In this document: in pieces, positions 26,143 to 35,594 of the stretch
Layout: every line of letters begins with the position of its first letter
How positions within the stretch are numbered: position 1 is the stretch's first letter
From: JBPBQZ01 sp050955105
GTDB lineage: Bacteria > Pseudomonadota > Gammaproteobacteria > Burkholderiales > Burkholderiaceae
Reading direction: 5' to 3'
DNA length: 64,000 nt
Assembly: GCA_050955105.1 (NCBI GenBank)
Contig: JBPBQZ010000003.1
Location: 10,166 to 74,165 of the forward strand
Made by a program: the position numbers and the translations under genes
The notes under the pieces: model-generated
The model's database searches: none
Seen by the model: the letters and a program-made list of their open reading frames with translations, nothing else
Told to the model about the DNA's origin: nothing

Positions 26143-27158
26143 CGCGATGCCTGATCGGGCGCCTGTCTGGACGCGGCAGTGGTTGCCGGTGTGGACGCGT
26201 CGATTGGTACCGTAGTCGGCTTCAGTGCGGTCGGCGCACCGGACCATGCCCCCGCCGCGACACGCGCCCGCGCGCGACGTGACACGCCGTTGCGCAGCGC
26301 CCAACGCATGAGCGCGCCAATCCGCCGTACCCCAGGCCGCACGATCGCGCGTTTCACGTGCATCCAGCGGTCGAGCCCCAGCATCTGCTGCGCCCAGTCG
26401 GGCAACAAATCGATACCCCCGTTCAGCAGGAGCTTGCCGATTGGCCAGGCCAGCGAATAGCGCGGCGCCGCATCCAGCAAGATGCGCACGACCGCATGCG
26501 AACGCTCGCTCGCCACTAATTCGGGGCGCATCGACGCCAGATAGGCGGTGATGTCGCTTTCGCATTTCGGCACGTCCGTCGCGCCAAGTGCTTCGGCGAT
26601 TTGCGCGGTTTCGGCGAAATAGCGATCGCGCGCCGCTTGCGGCAGATGCGGGTCGACGTAGCGCAGATACGCTGCCAGAAAGCTTGATACCTCAGCCACG
26701 TGCACCCATCGCAGCAGTGCCGGGTCGTCGGCCGCATAGGGGCGCCCATCCGGGGCCACGCCTTGCACGCGCCGATGAATCGTACGCACCTGTTCGATAA
26801 GCCGCAGTGCATCGGCGCGACTGCCGAAGGTGGTAGCCGCGATAAAGGTGGCGGTGCGACCCAGTCGGCCGTGAATGTCCTGGCGAAACGTCGAGTGATC
26901 CCAGACACCGGCCAGGGCCAGCGGGTGCAGCGCCTGCAGCAGCAGCGCGCTGACGCCGCCGGCCATCATCGAGGTGAAGTCGGCATGCACTTTCCAGCAC
27001 ACCGCGTCAGGGCCGAACAAACCCGGGTCGCCGGGCGGCGCCGAATAATCGATCGAGCTGGTGCGCGCGCCGGTCAAACGGTTGACGCCCCGCACGATGA
27101 TACCGCGCAGGCCGCGCGCGGGCGGCGGCGCGGCGACCTCAGGCGGAGGGTGGCTCAT
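26139..27158 (-). CDS. Oxygenase MpaB family protein (DUF2236, Lcp-like heme oxygenase fold)
   Basis: A 339-residue protein of the MpaB/rubber-oxygenase catalytic domain family (DUF2236). Seen: GDPGLFGPDAVCWKVHADFT, LLLQALHPLALAGVWDHS and FGSRADALRLIEQVR, including the His of LHP, the likely heme ligand by family analogy. Natural substrates of bacterial members are mostly unknown. The start lies 20 bp inside the end of ruvB on the same strand, so it is coupled to the recombination operon. The C-terminal 35 residues are Thr/Ala/Pro-rich. Confidence 0.82.
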   Translation of the reverse strand: MSHPPPEVAAPPPARGLRGIIVRGVNRLTGARTSSIDYSAPPGDPGLFGPDAVCWKVHADFTSMMAGGVSALLLQALHPLALAGVWDHSTFRQDIHGRLGRTATFIAATTFGSRADALRLIEQVRTIHRRVQGVAPDGRPYAADDPALLRWVHVAEVSSFLAAYLRYVDPHLPQAARDRYFAETAQIAEALGATDVPKCESDITAYLASMRPELVASERSHAVVRILLDAAPRYSLAWPIGKLLLNGGIDLLPDWAQQMLGLDRWMHVKRAIVRPGVRRIGALMRWALRNGVSRRARARVAAGAWSGAPTALKPTTVPIDASTPATTAASRQAPDQASR

Positions 27159-28203
27159 CCCAAAGGTCTCGTACCGGGTTCGCCGCCGGCGCGGTCAGGC
27201 CGAAATGGCGATAGGCCAGCAGCGTGGCCACACGGCCGCGCGGCGTTCTTTGCAGGAAGCCCTGCTGAATCAGATACGGCTCCAATACATCTTCGATGGT
27301 GTCGCGCTCCTCGCCGATCGCCGCGGCCAGGTTATCCAAGCCGACCGGGCCGCCGTCGAACTTGTGCAGAATCGCTTCCAGCAGCTTGCGGTCCATCAGA
27401 TCGAAGCCGACCGCATCGACGTCGAGCATGGCGAGCGCCGCGTCGGCTACTGCCGAACTGATGCGGCCATCGGCACGCACCTCGGCATAGTCGCGCACGC
27501 GCCGCAGCAGCCGATTGGCGATGCGCGGCGTGCCGCGTGAGCGTTTGGCGATTTCATGCGCGCCGTCGTCGCCGATTTTCGCCCCCAGCAGTTGCGCCGA
27601 GCGCTTGACGATGGAGGTCAATTCGCTGGCTGAATAGAACTCGAGGCGCGCCACGATGCCGAAGCGGTCGCGCAGGGGATTGGTGAGCATGCCGGCGCGC
27701 GTGGTGGCGCCAATCAGCGTGAAGGGCGCCAGATCGAGCTTGACGCTGCGTGCGCCCGGACCTTCGCCGATCATGATGTCGATTTGATAGTCCTCCAGCG
27801 CCGGATAAAGAATTTCCTCGACCACTGGCGATAGCCGGTGGATCTCGTCGATGAAGAGCACGTCGTTGGCTTCGAGGTTGGTGAGCAGCGCTGCCAGATC
27901 GCCGGCGCGTTCGAGCACCGGCCCCGAGGTTTGGCGCAGGTTGACGCCCATTTCGCGGGCGATGATGTGGGCCAGCGTGGTTTTGCCGAGGCCAGGCGGC
28001 CCGAACAGCAGCACATGATCCAGCGCTTCCGCGCGCCCGCGCGCCGCCTGCACGAAAATTTCCAGCTGTTCGCGCACCTTTACCTGGCCGACATATTCGT
28101 CGAGCTGCTTGGGCCTGAGCGCGCGCTCGAACACCTCTTCATTCGGCGAAGTGGGGGTGGCGGCGATGACGCGCTCGCCGGAAAGTTTGTCGGTTTCGAT
28201 CAT
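27139..28203 (-). CDS. ruvB: Holliday junction branch migration helicase RuvB
   Basis: A 354-residue AAA+ motor that drives Holliday junction branch migration with RuvA. Walker A GPPGLGKTT (68-76), Walker B DEIH (119-122), sensor GATTRAG and arginine-finger region PLRDRFG are present. A winged-helix DNA-binding domain follows. It lies 124 bp downstream of ruvA, and its end overlaps the oxygenase gene by 20 bp. Confidence 0.98.
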   Translation of the reverse strand: MIETDKLSGERVIAATPTSPNEEVFERALRPKQLDEYVGQVKVREQLEIFVQAARGRAEALDHVLLFGPPGLGKTTLAHIIAREMGVNLRQTSGPVLERAGDLAALLTNLEANDVLFIDEIHRLSPVVEEILYPALEDYQIDIMIGEGPGARSVKLDLAPFTLIGATTRAGMLTNPLRDRFGIVARLEFYSASELTSIVKRSAQLLGAKIGDDGAHEIAKRSRGTPRIANRLLRRVRDYAEVRADGRISSAVADAALAMLDVDAVGFDLMDRKLLEAILHKFDGGPVGLDNLAAAIGEERDTIEDVLEPYLIQQGFLQRTPRGRVATLLAYRHFGLTAPAANPVRDLWDEPPSA

Positions 28204-28327
28204 GGAGCGATTGTATCGCCGCGCGCCGGCCGCGTCGTATTGGCCGTTCGGTATTGCTTATCGGCTAGCGTGCGCACGGGCGTGGGCCTGCAATGCGCTT
28301 ATCGCACGCCGATCCGGCGCCTCTGCC

Positions 28328-28909
28328 TCAAGCCTTCGACAGCGCCCTGAGCGCATGCTTGATGCCGTCGGAAACGCCGGCGTCGGGCGGTATCGAGCGC
28401 ACCGCGGCCGAGGCTTCCTTTTCCGAGTAGCCCAGCGCGAGCAGCGCATGCAACACGTCGGCGCCGTGATTGGCCGAGGTGGATGGGCCGGCAGGACTGC
28501 CCAGGTCCGCGCCCAACTTGCCCTTCAGCTCCAGCAGCAGCCGTTCGGCGGTTTTCTTGCCGATGCCCGGCACGCGCGTGAGGCGCGCCACGTCTTGCAT
28601 GGTGACGGCCTGCGCCAATTCATTCACGCTCATGCCCGACAGCACCGCCAGGGCCATGCGCGCGCCGATGCCGCTTATCTTCAACAACTCGCGAAACGCG
28701 CCGCGCTCTTCGGCAGTGGCAAAGCCATACAGCAGATGCGCGTCTTCACGCACGATCTGCTGGGTGAGCAGCGCGATCTTTTCGCCGACCGCGGGCAAGT
28801 TGTAGAACGTGCTCATCGGCACGTCGACCTCATAGCCGACGCCTTGGCAATCGACCAATAGCCGGGGAGGATTTTTTTCCAGCAGAACGCCGGCGATTCG
28901 ACCGATCAT
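28328..28909 (-). CDS. ruvA: Holliday junction DNA helicase subunit RuvA
   Basis: A 193-residue RuvA, tetrameric junction-binding partner of RuvB. The N-terminal OB domain (MIGRIAGVLLEKNPP) is followed by paired helix-hairpin-helix motifs (ISGIGARMAL and VPGIGKKTAERLLLE) and a C-terminal domain that contacts RuvB, with GYSEKEA. It starts 19 bp after the ruvC stop. Confidence 0.97.
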   Translation of the reverse strand: MIGRIAGVLLEKNPPRLLVDCQGVGYEVDVPMSTFYNLPAVGEKIALLTQQIVREDAHLLYGFATAEERGAFRELLKISGIGARMALAVLSGMSVNELAQAVTMQDVARLTRVPGIGKKTAERLLLELKGKLGADLGSPAGPSTSANHGADVLHALLALGYSEKEASAAVRSIPPDAGVSDGIKHALRALSKA

Positions 28910-28928
28910 GGTTTTGAGTAAGAGAACA

Positions 28929-29471
28929 TCAACCGATCAAGCGGCCGCGCCGCATGCGCATGCCGCGCTTGCCCACCTCGGGCGACAGCGCTGAAATGCG
29001 CTCGACCGCGCTCGAGCCGTGCGCGTGACAAATCGCCATGCCCAGCGCGTCGGCCGCGTCGCTGCCCGGCAGACCGGACAGGCTCAGCAGCCGCGCCACC
29101 ATTTCACGCATTTGCTCTTTGTTCGCGCGCCCATAGCCGACCACCGCCTGCTTCAACTGCAAAGCCGTGTATTCGGCAACCGGCAGGCCTGCGGCCACCA
29201 GTGCGCAGATCGCCGCGCCACGCGCTTGTCCGAGCAACAGCGTCGACTGCGGATTGACGTTGACGAAGACCTTTTCTATCGCGGCGCAGTCGGGCCGATG
29301 CTGCGCCGCCAGCGCCGAGATGCTTTCGAAGATGGTGCCAAGGCGGCTCGGCAGGTCGCCATCTTTGGTGCGCACCACGCCGCTTGCGATGTATTCGAGA
29401 CGCTGCCCCGTCTGTTCGATCACACCGAAACCGGTGACGCGCAAGCCTGGATCGATGCCGAAGATTTTCAC
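28929..29471 (-). CDS. ruvC: Holliday junction resolvase RuvC
   Basis: A 180-residue endonuclease cutting Holliday junctions symmetrically. The four acidic metal ligands are seen as Asp7 (GIDPGL), Glu66 (AAIEKVF), Asp138 and Asp141 (SDAADALG). It begins with GTG immediately after the purH TAA, with no bases between, so translation is very likely coupled to purH. Confidence 0.97.
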   Translation of the reverse strand: MKIFGIDPGLRVTGFGVIEQTGQRLEYIASGVVRTKDGDLPSRLGTIFESISALAAQHRPDCAAIEKVFVNVNPQSTLLLGQARGAAICALVAAGLPVAEYTALQLKQAVVGYGRANKEQMREMVARLLSLSGLPGSDAADALGMAICHAHGSSAVERISALSPEVGKRGMRMRRGRLIG

Positions 29472-31049
29472 TTAGTGTCGGAAGTGACGGACGCCGGTGA
29501 ACACCATGGCCACGCCTTGCTCGTCGGCGGCGGCGATCACTTCATCGTCGCGCACCGAGCCGCCCGGCTGGATCACGCAGGTAGCGCCGGCTTGCACTAC
29601 CACGTCGAGCCCATCGCGGAATGGAAAGAACGCATCGGAGGCCACTGCCGAACCCTGCAGCGACAAGCCGGCGTTCTCCGCCTTGATGCTGGCGATGCGC
29701 GCCGAATCGACACGGCTCATCTGGCCGGCACCAATGCCTAGCGTGCGGCCCTGGCCGCAAAACACGATGGCGTTCGACTTGACGAACTGCGCCACGCGCC
29801 AGGCGAACTGCAGATCGTCGAGTTCCAGTTCGGTGGGCGCGCGGCGTGTGACGATGCGCAGCGCCGCCCGATCCACATTGTCGACATCGGGCGATTGCAG
29901 CAGCAGGCCGCCGCCCACGCGCTTCATGTCGAAGTCATTGCGCTGCGCGCCCAGCGCGATCTCGAGTACGCGCACGTTCGGCTTGGCGGCGAAGACCCGG
30001 CGCGCTTCCTCGCTGAAGGCCGGTGCGATCAGCACTTCGACGAATTGCTTGGCGATTACTTCGGCCGCGGCGCCGTCCAGCTCTCGATTGAAGGCGATGA
30101 TGCCGCCGAAAGCGGAAGTCGGATCGGTGCTGAACGCCTTCGCGTAAGCCGCGCCGGCATCCGCGCCGAGCGCGACGCCGCAAGGATTCGCGTGCTTGAC
30201 GATGACGCAGGCGGGTACGTCGAAGCTCTTGACGCATTCCCAGGCCGCATCGGCATCGGCGATATTGTTGTACGACAGTTCCTTGCCCTGCAATTGCCGA
30301 TAGCCGGCGAACATGCCGTCGGCCACCTGGATGTCGCGATAGAAGGCCGCCTGCTGGTGCGGATTTTCACCGTAGCGCAGGCTTTGCGCCTTGTCGAAAG
30401 CCAGATGCAGCGTTGCGGGAAAGGCGTCGCGCGCATCGTGGCGGCGCTCGCTGCCCAATGTCGTCAAATAATTGGCGATTGCACCGTCGTATTGCGCGGT
30501 ATGCGCGAACACTTTGGCGGCCAGCCGGAAACGCGTGGCATCGCTGACCGCGGGTGCTTGGGCTGCATGCGAGGCGCGCATTTCCTCGAGCACGCAAGCG
30601 TAGTCGGCGGGGTCGACCACGACCGTGACGTCGCGATGATTTTTCGCCGCGGAGCGCAGCATGGCCGGACCGCCGATATCGATATTCTCGATCGCATCTT
30701 CAAAGTTGCAATCGTCGCGTGCGATGGTTTCGCGAAACGGATAGAGGTTGACGACGACCAGGTCGATGGTGGGAATGGCATGCGTCGCCAGCGCGTCGAC
30801 GTGCTCGGGCACGTCGCGGCGCGCCAGCAATCCGCCATGCACTTTCGGGTGCAGCGTTTTCACGCGGCCGTCGAGCATTTCCGGAAAGCCGGTGTAGTCG
30901 GCCACCTCGGTCACCGCGAGGCCGGCTTCGGCGAGCAGCCGGGCCGTGCCGCCGGTCGACAGCAAGGTCACGCCCAGTTCGGTCAGCGAACGGGCGAAAT
31001 CGACGATGCCGGACTTGTCCGACACCGAAAGGAGCGCTTGGCTGATCAT
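29472..31049 (-). CDS. purH: Bifunctional AICAR transformylase / IMP cyclohydrolase
   Basis: A 525-residue enzyme carrying out the last two steps of purine synthesis to IMP. The N-terminal cyclohydrolase domain has LLSTGGTARLL and GRVKTLHPKVHGG; the C-terminal transformylase domain has RYGENPHQ, KHANPCG and SDAFFPFRD. Length is normal. GGAG in AAAGGAGCGC lies on the opposite strand, and no strong ribosome site is seen on this one. It follows fis by 23 bp. Confidence 0.97.
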   Translation of the reverse strand: MISQALLSVSDKSGIVDFARSLTELGVTLLSTGGTARLLAEAGLAVTEVADYTGFPEMLDGRVKTLHPKVHGGLLARRDVPEHVDALATHAIPTIDLVVVNLYPFRETIARDDCNFEDAIENIDIGGPAMLRSAAKNHRDVTVVVDPADYACVLEEMRASHAAQAPAVSDATRFRLAAKVFAHTAQYDGAIANYLTTLGSERRHDARDAFPATLHLAFDKAQSLRYGENPHQQAAFYRDIQVADGMFAGYRQLQGKELSYNNIADADAAWECVKSFDVPACVIVKHANPCGVALGADAGAAYAKAFSTDPTSAFGGIIAFNRELDGAAAEVIAKQFVEVLIAPAFSEEARRVFAAKPNVRVLEIALGAQRNDFDMKRVGGGLLLQSPDVDNVDRAALRIVTRRAPTELELDDLQFAWRVAQFVKSNAIVFCGQGRTLGIGAGQMSRVDSARIASIKAENAGLSLQGSAVASDAFFPFRDGLDVVVQAGATCVIQPGGSVRDDEVIAAADEQGVAMVFTGVRHFRH

Positions 31050-31072
31050 GATTGAAGACTAGAAGGCGGGGT

Positions 31073-31306
31073 TCAAAGAAGTCCGTGTTCCTGCAGTTTC
31101 TTGCGCAGGGTATTACGGTTGATGCCGAGATAGCTGGCGGCGATCGACTGATTGCCCTCGCTCTTTTCCAACACGGTCTCGAGCATCGGCTTTTCGACGC
31201 AGCGGATGATCATATCGTAGATGTCAGACGGCCGCGCGCCGTTCAGGTCGTCGAAATACGCGCACAAGCTGTCTCGCACGCATTGTTCTATATGGTTTCG
31301 GCTCAT
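31073..31306 (-). CDS. fis: DNA-binding protein Fis (short form)
   Basis: A 77-residue nucleoid-associated protein, shorter than E. coli Fis (98 residues) by loss of the N-terminal beta-hairpin region, as in other beta-proteobacteria. The C-terminal helix-turn-helix reads GNQSIAASYLGINRNTLRKKL. It bends DNA and regulates many promoters. Its ATG overlaps the dusB stop (ATGA), the arrangement known from E. coli dusB-fis. Confidence 0.96.
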   Translation of the reverse strand: MSRNHIEQCVRDSLCAYFDDLNGARPSDIYDMIIRCVEKPMLETVLEKSEGNQSIAASYLGINRNTLRKKLQEHGLL

Positions 31307-32364
31307 GCGGCTAATGGCTCGACAGAAATGGGAGAGGGCGGGACGACCGTGGCGCTCTCGTAGCTCAAGCGCTCGGACAGCGCTTGCTGGGCATCGAAAA
31401 AGGTGTTGACGGCAGCCAGCTGCTCGCGCGTGGTTTCGAGCGTGTTCATCTGATGCCTGAATGCGTTGGCGCCGGCCAAGCCGCGCGTGTACCAGCCAAT
31501 GTGCTTGCGTGCGGTGCGCACGCCGGTGAGTTCGCCATAGAAGCCATAATGGTCTTCAAGATGGCCGTTCATGACCTGTCTGATTTCCGCGACCAGCGGT
31601 GGCGGCAGGTGCTGGCCCGTTTCCAGGAAATAGGCGATTTCGCGGAACAGCCAGGGGCGGCCTTGCGCGGCGCGGCCGATCATCACGGCGTCGGCGCCGG
31701 TATAGGCAAGCACTTGCCGCGCTTTCTCGGGCGTATCGATATCGCCGTTGGCGACGACGGGAATCGACACTGCGGCCTTGACCGCGGCGATGGTCTCGTA
31801 CTCGGCGGCGCCATGATAAAGGTCGGCGCGCGTGCGGCCGTGCACGGTCAACATCGAGATGCCGCTTGCTTCGGCCAGACGCGCGATCGTCAGCGCATTG
31901 CGATGATCACGATCCCAGCCGGTGCGGATTTTCAGCGTGACGGGCACCGCGTGCGCGCCGGTGCCGACCGCCGCGACCACGCTTTCCAGGATGGCAGCCA
32001 CCAGGCTTTCGTTTTGCAGCAACGCCGAACCTGCCGCGACATTGCAGACTTTCTTGGCGGGGCAGCCCATATTGATATCGATCACCTGCGCGCCGCGGTC
32101 GACGTTGTGCCGCGCCGCTTGCGCCAGCATGAGCGGATCGGCACCGGCGATCTGCACGGCGACCGGCTCCATTTCGCCGGTGTGATCGGCGCGGCGCATG
32201 GTTTTCTCGCTGCGCCACAACTGGGCGTTGGATGCCACCATCTCGGACACCGCATAGCCGGCGCCGAGTTGCTTGCACAACTGACGGAAAGGGCGATCCG
32301 TCACGCCGGCCATGGGCGCGACGAAAAGGTTGTTACGCAGCAGATGATGTCCGATGCGGAGCAT
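31303..32364 (-). CDS. dusB: tRNA-dihydrouridine synthase B
   Basis: A 353-residue FMN enzyme reducing uridine in the tRNA D-loop. NLFVAPMAGVTDRPFR binds FMN, and INMGCPAKKVCN contains the catalytic Cys. The ATG at 32364 (MLRIGHHLL) matches the family start, with GAGG about 12 bases upstream; 30 extra in-frame residues upstream are unconserved. It leads the dusB-fis-purH block. Confidence 0.95.
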   Translation of the reverse strand: MLRIGHHLLRNNLFVAPMAGVTDRPFRQLCKQLGAGYAVSEMVASNAQLWRSEKTMRRADHTGEMEPVAVQIAGADPLMLAQAARHNVDRGAQVIDINMGCPAKKVCNVAAGSALLQNESLVAAILESVVAAVGTGAHAVPVTLKIRTGWDRDHRNALTIARLAEASGISMLTVHGRTRADLYHGAAEYETIAAVKAAVSIPVVANGDIDTPEKARQVLAYTGADAVMIGRAAQGRPWLFREIAYFLETGQHLPPPLVAEIRQVMNGHLEDHYGFYGELTGVRTARKHIGWYTRGLAGANAFRHQMNTLETTREQLAAVNTFFDAQQALSERLSYESATVVPPSPISVEPLAA

Positions 32365-32665
32365 TTTCGGCGAAACCTCGGCCTGCGTACGTTCCGGAGA
32401 GAGCGCGCGCGGTCGGCGGTGAGTGAGTGGGCAGGGGCGCATTTTAGCGCGCATTTTTAGTTTCGAGCGTCACGATGGCGAGGGTCATTGGGAAATTCTT
32501 CATGCGTACCGCACAGGCCACAACAAGGGTCTGCACCGATATGCGCCTATTGATTCCGAGGCCTGCGGACGTCGGGCGGTCACTTTCACTTGCATGAGCG
32601 GCGCCCCGGGTATCGATGATCCGGCGCTTTGATGATGCGGCGATACAACCGCACGATGATCAAGC
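32365..32665. other. Intergenic stretch between dusB and the ubiH-like gene
   Basis: 301 bp with no supported gene. A 69-codon forward frame (32423-32632) has no ribosome site or family resemblance. A minus-strand promoter for dusB-fis is expected here but no good pair of boxes was found. Confidence 0.4.
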
Positions 32666-33991
32666 TCAACCACGTTGTCCAAACATCATTTGCCGTGCCA
32701 GCATCGATTTCGCCGGGGCCAGTAAGTCGAGCGCGGCCAAGGTGGCGCCGCGCACGGCGGCGATCGGTGCGAACTCGCTGGTGAAGCCGCGTGCCAGCAG
32801 ATCGGTCAGGCCTACCGTGAGCGCTCGGTCGACCTGCCGCCGTGCGGCAAATGCGGCGAGCGCGGCCGGGACGGCGCCGAATTCGGAGAGGGCGGCGCAC
32901 AAGGCATAGGCGTCACGCAACCCGAGGTTCAAGCCTTGCCCCGCCACTGGATGCAAGGTTTGAGCGGAGTTGCCGATGGCCGCCACGCGCGCGCTTTGCA
33001 TGGAGGTCCGCGTCAGCAAGCCGAGCGGATAGGCGGCGCGCCCCGAGAGCTGCGCGAGCGAACCCAGGCGGCCGCCGAATACCTGATTCAATTCCGCGAG
33101 AAACAGCGGTTCGTCGAGCCTGAGGCGGCGCGCGGCGGACTCGGCCGAGCAGCACCAGACCAGCGCGAAGCGGCCGGCGCCTGCGGGCAGCAGCGCCACC
33201 GGACCTTCCCGCGTGAAGCGCTCCCACGCGAGATGCGGCGGCGCGCCGCTCGCCTGCAAGCTGCCGACGATGGCGGTTTGTCGATAGTCTCGACTGGCCG
33301 GCAGCAGCGAGCGATGCGCGGGCCGAGCGGGGCTTTCCGAGGTATTGACCGAGCGTGTATCGACGTCGGCGGTGGCGGTGGCGGTGGCGGTGGCGGCGGT
33401 GGTGGGGGCAACGCCATCAGCGTTGCGAGGCGTTGCGAAAACGCCCCCTTCGGCGCTGATCACCAGACTTGCGGTGAGCGGCGTTCGCTGGTCGGCGAAT
33501 GACACGGCGACCCCATCGGCCAGCGTTTCGATGCCGCTCACTTCGCCGCGTTCGCGGCGCAGCGCAGGCAATACGTCTGACGTCGATCTCGGTGCGGCAC
33601 TGTCGGTCAGCGCGAGTTGCAGGGCCGTCAACAAAGCCCCGTATCGCACCACCGCGCCCAGTTCTGGCAGGCCGTGTTCGCGGCGATCGATCAGGGCGCG
33701 ACCGAATTGCCCCTGGCGGGAGATATGGATGCGATGGATGGGCGTGGCGGTGCTCGGCCAGACGAAGCCCGGCAGCGTTTCAAGCAGCGCGCGGCTGGCA
33801 TGCGAGATGGCGAGGAAACGCGGATCGGCGCTCGCCGCTTGTGGGTCGCGCGCATCGATTACTGCCAGCTTCAATGCCCGTGTGCGTCCGCGTGCCGCCA
33901 GCCAGCCCGCCAGTGCCAAGCCGACCGGACCGCCGCCGATGATGGCGATGTCGACGAGTCGCTCGCTTCCTGGCGCCACGACGGCGTTCAC
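32666..33991 (-). CDS. UbiH/UbiF-family FAD-dependent hydroxylase
   Basis: A 441-residue flavoprotein monooxygenase of the ubiquinone hydroxylase family. The dinucleotide fold is IIGGGPVGLALAGWLA near the N-terminus, and the second FAD motif is NSAQTLHPVAGQGLNLGLRD near the C-terminus. It probably hydroxylates the ubiquinone ring; which position cannot be assigned. Residues around 195-215 are a Thr-Ala repeat encoded by a hexanucleotide run. It starts with GTG overlapping the pepP stop by 4 bp. Confidence 0.86.
   Translation of the reverse strand: MNAVVAPGSERLVDIAIIGGGPVGLALAGWLAARGRTRALKLAVIDARDPQAASADPRFLAISHASRALLETLPGFVWPSTATPIHRIHISRQGQFGRALIDRREHGLPELGAVVRYGALLTALQLALTDSAAPRSTSDVLPALRRERGEVSGIETLADGVAVSFADQRTPLTASLVISAEGGVFATPRNADGVAPTTAATATATATADVDTRSVNTSESPARPAHRSLLPASRDYRQTAIVGSLQASGAPPHLAWERFTREGPVALLPAGAGRFALVWCCSAESAARRLRLDEPLFLAELNQVFGGRLGSLAQLSGRAAYPLGLLTRTSMQSARVAAIGNSAQTLHPVAGQGLNLGLRDAYALCAALSEFGAVPAALAAFAARRQVDRALTVGLTDLLARGFTSEFAPIAAVRGATLAALDLLAPAKSMLARQMMFGQRG
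33367..33412. repeat. GGTGGC hexanucleotide repeat within the ubiH-like gene
   Basis: About four consecutive GGCGGT units followed by degenerate GGC/GGT copies. On the coding strand it encodes alternating Thr-Ala. Unit length is a multiple of three, so slippage would change tract length without a frameshift. Confidence 0.85.
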
Positions 33992-35511
33992 TTTCCCTCC
34001 CGCATCAGCGCTTCGATTGCCGCGGCGGCGACCGGCACGTCGCGGGTAATCAGTTCGCAGCCGTCGGCGGTAACGATGGCGTCGTCCTCGATGCGTATGC
34101 CGATGTTCCAGTATTGCTCGGGCACATCGGGCCCAGGGCGCACGTAGAGCCCTGGCTCGATCGTCAACACCATGCCCGGAACCAGCGTTCTCGACAGCGG
34201 TGCCGCGCCGGCCGACGTGGCGTTCCCGTCGCGGTCGAAATAATCGCCGCAGTCGTGCACGTCCATGCCCAGCCAGTGCCCGGTGCGGTGCATGTAGAAG
34301 CGCGAATAGCTGCGCTGTGCAATCGCCTGCTCGACATCGCCGTCGCGGCCGGCCTGCAGCAGGCCGGTGTCGAACATTCCCTGCACCAGCACGCGCACGG
34401 CCGCGTCATGCGGGGTATCGAAGTGAGCGCCCGGCCGGGTTGCGTCGGCGGCGGCTTGCTGCGCCGCGAGCACGATGTCGTATAGCGCGCGCTGCGGCGC
34501 CGAGAAGCGGCCATTCGCGGGAAATGTGCGGGTGATATCGGAGGCATAGCCATCCAGCTCACAGGCCGCGTCGATCAACACCAGGTCGCCGTCCCGCGCG
34601 ATGGCGTCGCCAGCAGGATAGTGCAGCACGCAAGCATTTTCACCGGCTGCGACGATCGAGCCGTAGGCCGGCGCCTGTGCGCCGCTGCGTCGAAATTCAT
34701 AGAGCAGTTCGGCTTCGATTTCATACTCGCGCATGCCCGGCCGGCAGGCACGCATCGCGCGCCGATGCGCGGCCGCGGAAATGCGCGCTGCGCGGCGCAT
34801 CAGGTCTTGCTCGTGCCGGTCTTTGACGACGCGCATATCGTCGAGAGCGGGTAACAGATCGATCAAGGTACCGGGCGCCTGCAAGCCGGAACGGCCGCGC
34901 GCCCGCACCGACGCCAGCCAGCGTTGCGCATCTTCATCGAGCGTGGGCGTCGCGCCCACCGGGTAATAAAGGGCTGGTGCATTCGCGAGCAGCTCGGTCA
35001 TCTGCGCGTCGAGCGCGTCGATCGGCAATGCCGCATCCACACCGAGCGCGGCGACCGCGTCGACCGGCCCGAGTCGGCGCCCTTCCCAAACCTCGCGCTC
35101 GGCGTTTTTCTCGCGACAAAACAGGATATGCGCGGGCGCACCTTCGACGCCATGTCGGCCGTCGAGCACCAGGGCCGCGCCAGGCTCGGTAAAGCCGGTG
35201 AGGTAATAAAAGTAGCTGTCGTGACGGAATGCGTGGTCGGCGTCACGATTGCGCAACTGCTCGGCGGCTGTGCGAAGTACCGCAACACCGCCGCCGCTTG
35301 CACGCATGCGCTGCAGCAGTTGTTCGCGGCGCGCGCGATAGATCTGCGCGGGGAAAGCCTCGTGCCGCGCCGGCAGTGCCGCGGCCGTGCTGGTCGGCCC
35401 GGTTCGCTGGCTGACCGCGGCAGGCGTGCCGTGAGGCGCCGCAGGCGTTGCGCCTTGGGCCATCGGGGACAGCGCCGCAGCGCTGGCATTGGTGCGAAGG
35501 GATGAGTTCAT
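33988..35511 (-). CDS. pepP: Xaa-Pro aminopeptidase (M24B)
   Basis: A 507-residue metallopeptidase removing N-terminal residues before proline. The pita-bread catalytic domain shows the metal ligands in LIDAACELDGYASDITRTF, HRTGHWLGMDVHD, IEPGLY and IRIEDD. An N-terminal domain (DSYFYYLTGFTEPG) is typical. The first 48 residues are an Ala/Thr/Pro-rich extension beyond the E. coli length (441). The ubiH-like gene overlaps its stop by 4 bp. Confidence 0.94.
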   Translation of the reverse strand: MNSSLRTNASAAALSPMAQGATPAAPHGTPAAVSQRTGPTSTAAALPARHEAFPAQIYRARREQLLQRMRASGGGVAVLRTAAEQLRNRDADHAFRHDSYFYYLTGFTEPGAALVLDGRHGVEGAPAHILFCREKNAEREVWEGRRLGPVDAVAALGVDAALPIDALDAQMTELLANAPALYYPVGATPTLDEDAQRWLASVRARGRSGLQAPGTLIDLLPALDDMRVVKDRHEQDLMRRAARISAAAHRRAMRACRPGMREYEIEAELLYEFRRSGAQAPAYGSIVAAGENACVLHYPAGDAIARDGDLVLIDAACELDGYASDITRTFPANGRFSAPQRALYDIVLAAQQAAADATRPGAHFDTPHDAAVRVLVQGMFDTGLLQAGRDGDVEQAIAQRSYSRFYMHRTGHWLGMDVHDCGDYFDRDGNATSAGAAPLSRTLVPGMVLTIEPGLYVRPGPDVPEQYWNIGIRIEDDAIVTADGCELITRDVPVAAAAIEALMREGK

Positions 35512-35594
35512 GAATGCGATTGTATCGCCGGCCCGGGCCGCTCATCATCCTGGCCAAAAGGCCAGTGGCCCATCACCAACGGGTGCCCGGCCGG

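Noticed and set aside
32423..32632. Forward 69-codon frame between dusB and the ubiH-like gene
   Set aside because: No ribosome site, no family resemblance and unremarkable length for a GC-rich region.
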